DNA from: Henckelia pumila
Taxonomy: Eukaryota; Streptophyta; Magnoliopsida; Lamiales; Gesneriaceae
Reading direction: 5' to 3'
Assembly (NCBI RefSeq): GCF_033568475.1
Contig: NC_133121.1
Location: forward strand, 129,178,375-129,242,374
Length of the DNA stretch: 64,000 bases
Shown: piece by piece, positions 35,901 through 45,475 of the stretch
Layout of the letters: each line of letters opens with the position of its first letter
How positions within the stretch are numbered: position 1 is the stretch's first letter
Program-made: the position numbers and the translations under genes
Notes under the pieces: generated by a model
Databases searched by the model: none
The model's input: only the letters and a program-made list of their open reading frames with translations
Told to the model about the DNA's origin: nothing

Positions 35901-36363
35901 TACATGCATTAATGCAGAACGTTAAATCTTCAACATGACTGCATAACTCTCATCCATAAAACATGGAACACTAATATCATCAATTACTCATCACATGTGT
36001 CCTATCACTAAATTCATCCCAGATAAAATCCGCAAAAGTAAAACACTTCGCGCTCAACTGCTTAAACTAGTATTTCATACTTTACAAGCAGCCAATTTGA
36101 TATTTAAAATATTCCTCCTCGTACCATACAAACGACGCGATTTTCACGCTTACTGATTTAAAATTTACTTCTAACTTCGAAATCCGCACACATCCCCTAG
36201 ATACATTGAACTACGTATCACAAATCGTAGGATATACTAGCAGTACAATGAGTTTCAGACACGAGCTATAAAAAAACGTAATGCAGAAGAAATGAAACCT
36301 AGATTGTGGGGGAAGAACGGATATGGAGCTCAAATCGCAGGCTTTGTTGATCTTCATCTTCAT
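32915..36363 (-). CDS. PRD3: PRD3/PAIR1-type meiotic recombination initiation protein, eleven exons
   Basis: Exons in transcript order: 36299-36363, 35718-35895, 35079-35226, 34707-34841, 34333-34385, 34038-34235, 33817-33882, 33671-33717, 33327-33453, 33141-33222 and 32915-33021. Phases all agree and give 401 residues (Arabidopsis PRD3 about 449). PRD3 (rice PAIR1) is needed for SPO11-dependent meiotic double-strand breaks. Family blocks seen: the N-terminus MKMKINKACDLSSISVLPP, the QQSQQSLSQG segment, SCLPPIN, the coiled-coil ISEELEHRIGMVETSLSRLG, the motif DEELDGGFSCLL and the C-terminal ARKRKRKHSNTIIIN, a basic nuclear signal. The sixth intron appears to use a GC donor (CAG/GCATGT at 34037). 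The second in-frame ATG (36357) is an alternative start. Confidence 0.92.
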
Positions 36364-36763
36364 TCAGTCGATCGCAGTTCAAAAGAGATTGGCTCGCCAA
36401 CGTCGGGAGAAGTGGAAATGGAGCGAAAGTGGGAAGTCGAAAGGGTATTTATGGCGTAGAAATTTGGATATGGCCAGTGTTGACGTGTACCACAAAGATG
36501 GGCTGAGATTCTATCTGGGCTGAGATTGTATTTGGGCTGAGATTGGGATCCAATTCTAGAGTCTAGACAGTAGACACTGTGCATTGGTTGGTAAAGTTTA
36601 TAGCATTTATATAAAATTGATTTTCCCGACATAATAATACCGAGAGGACCTAATAAAAACCATTTTCAAGTAAATTTTTAAAACTAGGCCTAAAAATAAG
36701 AAAGACAGGGAACAAATAGATAGATTATATTGTACTTTTTCTCATTTGTAAACTTTCCTTCTA

Positions 36764-36877
36764 GGGTGAGACTATGCTGCAGCATAGCCGACTCACATGT
36801 TATCATGTGGGCCCTCCCTTGATCAAAAGGCTTAGCTCCATCAGGTGTAGCACACCTGGTGGAGCATAGTCTCACCC
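36764..36877. mobile_element. Mutator-type MITE, copy A
   Basis: 114 bp, starting GGGTGAGACTATGCT and ending in its exact reverse complement. It is flanked on both sides by the 9-bp duplication TTCCTTCTA (36755-36763, 36878-36886). The 9-bp duplication is the mark of Mutator-like transposition. Confidence 0.88.
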
Positions 36878-36992
36878 TTCCTTCTATAACTTTCTTCTTA
36901 TTTGTCCTTTATTATTCTTATGTTTAACATCATTCTTCTACAACTTACTAGAACTTTATTATAAAAAAAAAAACTCACCATGCGTGTTTTGC

Positions 36993-37145
36993 GCCCGGGT
37001 CTATGCTGCCCTTCGGGGGCACTGCTCGAAGGACAATCCAACGGACCCGAGCTCTTGTAGATCAATTTATTTGATCTGCAAGAGTGATCGGGTCCGTTGA
37101 TGCTGGCAGACAGAGTAGTATTCGTCTGCCAACATAGACCGACCC
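36993..37145. mobile_element. Mutator-type MITE, copy B
   Basis: 153 bp with inverted ends sharing GGTCTATG (left) and CATAGACC (right) and a strong internal hairpin around CGGACCCGAGCTCTTG. It is flanked by the 9-bp duplication GTGTTTTGC (36984-36992, 37146-37154). Its ends resemble copies A and C in carrying CTATGCTG near the tip. Confidence 0.8.
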
Positions 37146-38268
37146 GTGTTTTGCACAATAGCAGCATGTTATAATGATTGTGATTTTTACTGTATATTGG
37201 ACATGAACATTCTTCTTCTCAACTGTAAAAATTATAATATGATATAATGATAAATTTTTTAAACATAGAGGAATAAAAAAAAAAATTTAAAAAAAAAACT
37301 TTAATCATGTCTAATATAAAATGTTGGAATTTATATCTACATGCCTGTAGCCATCGAAGATAAAAGCAATGATCTAATTTCTTTCTATGCTAAGCTTATT
37401 TAAAGTCAAATTGAAAAATATGTACATCAACAAAATGAGCCAGTTCAAGTTCAATTTATACATTCGAGTAATGCATGTATTTTTTTCTTATCTTTTGATA
37501 TTATATTAGATAAACTTCGAACTCGTGTGAACTCATATTATACACTCGAAGTAAGTGATGTAACTTGATTCTTGATTTCTCGTTATTTTAATTAATAATC
37601 AAAACTCAGATGTAGAGAAGAATATTATCATTAAAATATGCAGGCCGTGTGTTGATGAAACCAAGGAGTACAGTGTGGGCAACAGGATATGAGTCTCTCC
37701 TCCAAATACCTCTTTTTTAACATTAATTAAAAAAAATTATATTGTCAAGAATTTAATTTTTGGCCAATAATTAACTTTGCTGCGTAATCATGAAAAAAAA
37801 ATATAATTTTTCAAGTATTTAAGTCCTGAAAGTTAAAATTTTGAATATGATATTTAATTTACTGTATGTGAAACTTGTAGCTTCTATATGAAATATTTTC
37901 GGAGAACGCCAAACATGATATTTGAGCAAGAAACATAACCTCAATCTCAATGGGGTAATTAAAGAAAGCCACTTGTTATCTATCGTATGAGCTCTACATG
38001 TACCTTATACTATAGTCTTCAATGCTGGGGTCTGTGTGGGATTATCACTGATCAGTTGACTTGAAGTGAGTTAATTGGGAAGTAGACCCACAATATAAAT
38101 TCTATCCGATCTCCGGACAACGAATTTATACTGCATTCAAGAATCTTCATCCATGTTTCAATAATAATGCTATACCATCACGATTGAACACTCATCCCAT
38201 AAACAAAGTTTGAGTTTTTTTTTTGCTCGAGTACTCTTGTCTATTATTGGGGTTGAAGTTTATATGTG

Positions 38269-40708
38269 ATGGCTGTGGTGGAAATTCCTCTATCCATGGA
38301 GAGAATAAGGTGTTCAGAAGCTGATACAGCTCATCATGGACTTGATCAGGAAGGGAACATGAACAATGAATTTAAAGACAAGATTGAGAGATACAAGAGA
38401 GAGGCATACGAGGAATCGCTCAAGCGTAAGAGAGCAGAAAAAGATGTCACTGATATAACTCACATGGTAAATTTTCAAGCTCTCTGTTCCATCATCTTCA
38501 TTTCTATTCCATATATCATGAATTAATGGAAATCTTCAAAACACTACGTAAGCAGGTTTTTTTAAGTGCCGTCTTAAAAAAAAAAGTAGAAGCTGTTTTG
38601 CATTTGCATACAACAGTTAAAAGAGACTTATCTCAAAGAAAAGCCGAAAACAAACCAAAACAGCAATGAAAGCCACAGTTTCTGAGTTTTGGGATTTGGA
38701 TTATTTTTTTAAAAAAAAAAAAAAAAAAAGAAACTCAATATACACTTCTTTCTAATTTGGCTTCTTTGTTCAAACCGTGACTGGTCTAGTTTAAGATTGG
38801 CCTTATGTTATCCGGAGACTTGACAGGTATTATGGTGATCATATTTTAGGCTAAAGTATATGAAAAAAAGTACTCGGAGGAGTTAAGATGCAGGAGAGAA
38901 ACTGAAGAAAACTTGACAAGATGCGGAGAAGGAGCCAAGAAGTTAAAATGCCTGCTAGATGGAGTGGTGGAAGAGCTCAAAGTTTCCCTAGAGCAGAAAT
39001 CTTCTCTGGAGAGTCAAATTGCAGATTCTCACCAGACTGTGGAAGTGTTGGAACAGAAATTGTTGTCTGCTGTTAACCTTTTGAAGAAATATAAGAGGGA
39101 AAGAGATGAATTGATGGTTGAACGTGATAAGGCACTCGAGGTAGCTCATAAGCTTAGACAAAAACAGTACGAGGTGACTTCAATTTCATCTCTATCTCAG
39201 TTGTTTTCTGAATTCTCACTTTGGGAAATTGAAGAAGCAACAAACAACTTTAACCAAGCCTTGAAGATTGATGAAGGGGATTATGGAATTACTTATAAAG
39301 GCGACCTTCGGCACACGCAAGTAGCTATAAAAAATACTGCAACCTGACAACTCGCTTGGACCTTTTAAATTTCAACAGGAGGTAAAGTCATTCGATAGGT
39401 TCTCTTCTTACCTACAAAAGTATTCTCTTGTTGCTGTTGGATATGATTTAAGTTCTTGTGATGTTGTTATAGGTAAATGTATTGAGTAAGCTGAGGCATA
39501 CAAACCTTGTCACTTTAATAGGAACCTGTCCAGAAATTTGGGCTCTCGTCTATGAGTATCTTCCCAATGGAAACCTCGAGGATGGCCTCAACTGCAAGAA
39601 CAATACACCCCAACTGACATGGCAGATTCGAATCCGTATTGCTGCAGACCTATGCTCTGCACTCATCTTTTTGCATTCTTGCCACCCTCGGGGGGTCATC
39701 CACGGTGATCTGAAGCCTGCTAATATTCTGCTCAATGAAAACCTCGTGAGCAAGATCAGTGAGTTTGGAACGGGAAAGTCTATGCTACCCAAAGGCACTG
39801 CCTTTGGGGTGGCGTGACAGAGTATGATTGATTAAAATCAGTGGGCCCCACGAAGGGTAGTGCCCTTGGGGTAGCATAGACTTTCCCGTTTGGAACATGC
39901 TTTGTTCCCTCTCAAGATTCTTCAGACAAGAGGACATCACTGTGTTGGCAAGAAACTGACCCAAAAGGAACTTTTGCTGATTTGCTTTCCACAGAACAGC
40001 CTACTTCAAAGTCAGATGTTTATTCTTTTGGGATTATATTGTTAAGGTTATTAACTGAAAGACCAGCGGCAGGGATAGCTAAAGAAGTCCTTCATGCATT
40101 AGATAAAGGGAACTTGAAAGATTTATTGGATCCAAATGCTGGTGACTGGCCATTTGTGCAGGCAAAGCAGTTGGCTCACCTTGCAATAAGTTGCTCTGAT
40201 GTGAATCATAGACTTCGACCTGATCTTGCTTCTGAAGTCTGGAGGGTTCTTGAGCCGATGAGAGTTTCTTGTGACGTTTCATCGTCCAGGATTGTTCCTA
40301 AAGAGTGTCAGGAAATTCCATCCTATTTTGTTTGTCCAATATTCCAGGTTGGTGGATTTCTCTCTTTCTTGTTGGATACTGCCTATTTTTGAGAAGCACT
40401 CTTTCTAGTTTTATTGAGTCTCAAAACCTTAACACATACACATGCTTAGTAGCGGCTAAACATAATGAACGCATCAGCATACTACGCCAGAATCGTTGCC
40501 TTCCGTCGTATAACTTCATCATTCTTGACAGGAAATCATGCAAGACCCTGTAATCTCAGCAGACGGGTTTACTTACGAGGCAGAAGCACTCAAAGGCTGG
40601 CTCGAGAGCGGTCATGATACGTCCCCCATGACCAACCTCAAACTTCCACACCGCAATCTGGTGCCAAACCAAGCTCTACGCTCTGCCATAAGAGAATGGC
40701 TGCAATAG
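38269..40708 (+). pseudogene. U-box domain receptor-like cytoplasmic kinase (PUB33 type), interrupted
   Basis: Exons 38269-38466, 38850-39381, 39473-40347 and 40532-40708. Family members are E3 ligase/kinase fusions. Here: a charged coiled-coil head, a kinase domain (GDYGITYKGDL, VAIK, HGDLKPANILL, SKSDVYSFGIILLRLLTERPA) and a C-terminal U-box (EIMQDPVISADGFTYEAEALKGW by parts, ending REWLQ). The usual N-terminal Usp domain is absent. Two lesions are seen: one extra A in the run after VAIK (about 39331-39336) shifts the frame, and a 116-bp MITE sits in exon 3. Kinase motifs are atypical too: HGD for HRD, as in the subfamily, and EFG for DFG. The A-run could be an assembly error, but the MITE alone breaks the frame. 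Confidence 0.8.
39772..39887. mobile_element. Mutator-type MITE, copy C, inside the kinase exon
   Basis: 116 bp, starting GGGAAAGTCTATGCTACC and ending in its exact reverse complement. It is flanked by the perfect 9-bp duplication GTTTGGAAC (39763-39771, 39888-39896). The host exon reads through smoothly when element plus one duplication are ignored (125 bp), which shows insertion into a formerly continuous kinase exon just after the EFG motif. It shares GTGGGCCC in the middle with copy A. Confidence 0.92.
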
Positions 40709-41003
40709 CCGTGAAAGAATGCCACATTTGAATCATAGCTCGAAATTATTGAGCTGAATTAAAGCTCCCAACATGAATTATTGCATATTGAATTGAATCA
40801 TTGCGCTATGGATCGCCACATAATGATTATTTGATTACATTAGAAAGTTGACTTGCAGACAGAAAAATAATTACCCTGTATGCTCACTAATAAAGGGTTC
40901 AGAATTCCTCCATTTCCTAAGCTAAAATACACTACAAAACTGTTTCATCCCGTTCAATCTACAACAAAAGAGGCTTCTTTCATCTCCTGTATGCAAGAAT
41001 AAT

Positions 41004-43832
41004 TTAATGTGGTTTTGGCTTAAACCCATCAACAGCAAAGTTTCGAGTGGCAGAAGGAATGGCTAAGCGAATTCCATCCAATTCTGGCGTGGCAATTATC
41101 TGGCAACCCAAACGGGACCTGTAGAAATATTTTGGGGGAAAATATATCAAGTAGCAAACAGACTACAATTCTTGTTCACATATTATGAACACAAGAAACC
41201 TACGTTTCAGTGAGGCCGAAGGCGAGATCCAGCATGTCATTTTCCTCATCTGTTGGATCAGGTATTTTGTTGTACTGGCTCACGTCCTGTCGAAGAAAAA
41301 AACCAGTTCACAACAGGACGATTTCTTGCCCATTTTCCAATGGCCTTTTTCAAAGTTAAATGGGAAGCCAGTTTTGGCGCGTGGTAACTTACCATCACAA
41401 TCACATGACAAGTGGAACAGGCAAGTGATGCTTCGCATGCACCTGCAATAAATTTACATAATTTAGCATGCATAATTACTAATAAACATTATTACTATTA
41501 CTTTCTAAAATCTGAGATGGCAAAACTAGCAAAATCTCCATATTAAGTATTTCGGTCAATATATATAAATCGAATTGAATTAGGACTTGACTTGTGATTG
41601 AAATACGGAGAACAAACATCCATTAAGTTTAACAAGTTCAGAACTGCAAAGACCCAAAATCGCAAGTTTACCTTCAAGATCTAAATCATTCTCATGAGCA
41701 GCTTCCAGCATCGACATTCCAACTGGGACCTTAATATTCATCTCTTCTCCATCCTTATCAACAAACGTTACGTTTATCCTGCAGTGGAAATGACGAAAGA
41801 AATAAAATCATAGATGAAACCACACATGTATGTCAGCTTTTAACGTAATATGTTTGCTTGCTATATCAGGTTTTCTGAACCCTGAGACATCAATTCTACA
41901 ATCATTTGATAGCAGTTCCGGGCAAGATTACCAGTCACATACCATTGGTACTTGGAAAAAGAACGTTTCTACAGCAACCATTTTAGACAGATTATGCCTG
42001 ATAACAACAAATACATTCAATGAAACACTCAAATTCCAGTATCATATTTTTTTTATTGTTGAGTATTATTCTTCACAAGATGATATACACAAATGGTATT
42101 CCTCTAAATCCTAGAATACCGAGGGTTTTATTAGTCCTACATACAGAAAAGAAAAAGAGGGTAATGTTTCGATGCTGAGTTTTCTGTGCTGGAAGACTTA
42201 CTTTTGCTCTGTTTCATTTCCTTCATCAGAGTCCAGTTTAGATGATGCCGTGCTAAATAATTTCTCTCTCTGGTACCCAATCCCACGCTATTAAACAGAA
42301 AGAACATAAAATGGACAATAGAAAGTCAAAATGCCAGAAATGGTTGAAAATGCAAAACACAAAGAACAACCTTATCTGCATGGACATGCAGAATGATAGT
42401 ACCTGCACTGTTCCGTGTTATTACTTTCTCTTATGAAAAAAACCAAAAGGCGAAAAGGAATGGCAAAATTCCCCCAGTCCTTTGCACATTTCTTTTCTAC
42501 TGCTGTCATACCTTTAGAAACCTCAGATTTTTTATACTAATGGATTTCTACCTTTTTTTCCTCAGAGTGTTATGTGTAGCCACTTAAATCAATTATACTG
42601 TCTGGAAAGAAACCCCAAAAAAGGAAAAAGTATAGGGTTTCATGCAACTTCAACACCTTTTTCCATCTATTTGATGCAGACTTCATCACGACCTTCAAAT
42701 ATTCTAGCTCAACAACATGCAATTCTAACTCAAGTTCTCATGTTGCCTACACAATATAGTTGTGAATAGCAAGCTAATTCACATCAATATTTGAAGTCTA
42801 CGAACAAAAGCTCAAGCCTATATTTGAGGAGTACACGAACTAACCAGGGTGTGTAAATATTGATGATATATCGCAGGCTGAACTAAAGGCCTTCTAAAAA
42901 CTGGAGCTGTAATGAAACAAGAAATCAATAGAACAATTTAAGTATAGAGATGCAACCAGTGCAAGGAAAATACTTCAATTCTAGCAGAAAATATGAGTAG
43001 ATAAAACTATGGTGAAAGTGTCAGGCCATTGTCAGTTTCTATGAAGAAAAGATTATCGAATCGGATTAACCAGAAAGGAGAAGAGGAAATGCAGCATTTC
43101 AGAATGTTGTCAGGACATTTCTCAGTTTCTATGAAGAAATGATGATTAGTTGGATAAACCAGGAGGACAAGAGGAAACGCAGCATTTCAGAGTGTTCAAG
43201 TACAGGAAATGGATGTAGAGGAATTGTAGGCTAACGGGAAAGGAAGTCACAGAATAGCATTTAAACAAAGAGATTTGAACTCTCCTTTCATTTAAAGAAT
43301 AGATCAGGTAAACACTTCTCAAATAAACAATTCGTTTGAGAGATTTAAAATGCAACATCCCTGGAATGATCTATTAATGCACTTCTACAATAAGATTGTA
43401 CCTTCTTAGAGTCAATCTTGAGCTGTGCACAATATTAAGTTACCATATCGGACACTAATCCATGCATACATTCACTGTTCCTAATTGCATGCTAACTTCC
43501 TATAACATTCAATGTTCACCAAAGAATCCAAGAAAAAATAATGCAGACTGCAGATAATAGAATTTAGACTTGGTGCAAAAAAAGAAAGAAAGAAAGAACA
43601 TGGCACCAATTTTCATGTCATTTTATCGAAGAAAAACATTTTACAATAGCTGCCTTGCGGGCTTAACAGAATCTTATGCTGGTCGATATACTGACTGAAT
43701 TCCTACCAAATGAAATAAATATGTATAACTCTTGTTAAAAACATTCAAATTTAATGAAAGGAGTGACAGCAAACCTTTTACCAGTCTTTGGACTGAATGG
43801 GATCCTAGCCTATAAAACCTGGAAACGAACAT
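41004..43832 (-). CDS. MFDX: Mitochondrial adrenodoxin-like [2Fe-2S] ferredoxin, seven coding exons
   Basis: Exons in transcript order: 43775-43832, 42845-42906, 42202-42287, 41672-41778, 41393-41442, 41204-41286 and 41004-41118, giving 186 residues (Arabidopsis MFDX1 about 197). It passes electrons from ferredoxin reductase to the mitochondrial iron-sulphur cluster assembly and biotin synthase systems. Cluster ligands C107-x5-C113-x2-C116 and C154 are present, in [17 protein letters not shown] and [18 protein letters not shown] and the end [13 protein letters not shown] are family blocks. The first 60 residues are Arg-rich and almost free of acids, as a presequence should be. N-terminal exons were placed by phase and splice sites and are less certain than the core. 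The gene converges on the U-box gene, with 295 bp between the stops. Confidence 0.9.
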
Positions 43833-44530
43833 ATTCTTGAACTCTGTAAAACCTAAGTAAAAAAGAAAAGAGGGATCAATGTAAAGTTAAAAACAAGCTT
43901 CGCCGACCTCATCATCAGCAGTTAAAAAACCACAATATTTCTGAGCCACGATCTTCTACCCTGGCTAGGTATGTACTTTAATGCGGGAAGGGACTTTTGT
44001 CAACCTTATTACCGCACAAATGAACTTTTTTTTTTCAATATTTGATCCTTGAAGTTTATAAAAATATAATTTTTATTTTACTGTTTATAAATACATTAAA
44101 ATCATCTCCCAAAAATTAATCCAGCGGCTCAAGCAGTCAAGCTCCGCTCATTGACGCAACAATGCTATAGACAACAATAGATCAAACCAACGATCACATG
44201 TAGAAATCAAAATAAAAATGAATAAAAAAACTAAAATATCGAACACATATTGCTAAGACAACAAAAGCTAACTAAAAATAAGCACGAATCTCTCACAATA
44301 TATTTGTTCATATTTCCAATTTTATGAACAATCTACAGCAAGAACTCACACACACAAATTTCTTTATGGCGCGACACAAGAAAAATGTTTCTGACGAAAT
44401 TTATGGTAGAAGCAAGAAAAATAGAAACAATTCAGGAAAGGAATAGTATACACTGCACTCACCGGAGCTGAAGTTCAAATTCACGGCACGGGGCTGCGAA
44501 CAAAGAAGATGGCGTAGTTTCTACGAAACA
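43833..44530 (-). other. 5' leader and leader intron of the ferredoxin gene
   Basis: A leader exon ends at the donor CCG/GTGAGT (44463/44462), and an acceptor TTTTACAG lies about 10 bases before the ATG. The leader intron would be about 620 bp. No in-frame ATG is seen in the leader exon. Confidence 0.5.
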
Positions 44531-45475
44531 AAAAGGACTTGAGCCGATGAATTCCTCGGAGACACAAAGCCCAAACGGGTTCGTTTTGAGATGAGAGAAA
44601 GCAATCGCCATTAATGGGCCTTATTCTGGCCCTTTAATGTTGTCCGGCCCTTTAGGCCCTGTTTGGTTTTAAAAGTCAGGCCAAAAAAACATTTTTTTAA
44701 ATGATTTTCAGTTAAAAGCAATGTGTTTGGTTGAATTTAAAAGCACTTATTTTAATAAATCTCTACAAAATCCAAACGGACTCTTAATGTTGTTTCGCCC
44801 ATACGAAGTAAGGTCGGCCCAGTAGGACAGTAACCATGGCATCAATCCTCTACTTTTAATTTTATTTTACGATTTGTTTTATAAAAAAGAAATACATTTC
44901 TATAAGAAAATTTAAACTACTTAAAAGTTAAATACTTAAATTGAAACGTAGAAATATCTTTAGAGAATTGCGTATTTGCGATGATCAATAAAAAATTTGC
45001 TATGCTGATGAGTTTCTTTGTATTTGATGATTATTGTTAGGACAATTGATATTCTAATTCTAAGTTACTGAGAATCTATACGAGCAGCAAGTGGCATGCT
45101 TAATAAATCACTTAATCGAAATTTTCAATCATAACATCAGTTTTTTTTTTAGTATTTGTACACTGAAATACTTACCTTTTTTTTTGGCACATCACCGGAA
45201 ACAAAAAGTAATAGAAATCTTTAACTGGCAGCTCCGAAGATAATAAATTAACTTGTATTATCAAAATATATAGTAATACAATAATGCTTACACGATATAT
45301 CATACTATCTCCAAATAAAAAAATTTCCTCCAAAGCTTCACCTTTGGTTGAATGACCGATATGCCGAACATAAATAACGGAACAACCATCTCATAAATGG
45401 CATATACACTTGGAACTTTTGACCATTTGTGGGTACATATTTTCAGAATACGAGGAAACTGGCCAGTCGGAAGTG
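44531..45475. other. Intergenic between ferredoxin promoter and ORC5 3' end
   Basis: The short block 44655-44787 has GTTTGGTT / CCAAACGG ends like a small MITE. The remainder is AT-rich with no gene. Confidence 0.4.

Larger units (their letters stand above)
36364..38268. other. Divergent intergenic region between PRD3 and the U-box/kinase gene
   Basis: About 1.9 kb with two small MITEs (36764-36877 and 36993-37145). The rest is AT-rich without a recognised gene. It must hold the promoters of both flanking genes. No N-terminal Usp-type exon for the U-box gene was found here. Confidence 0.45.
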
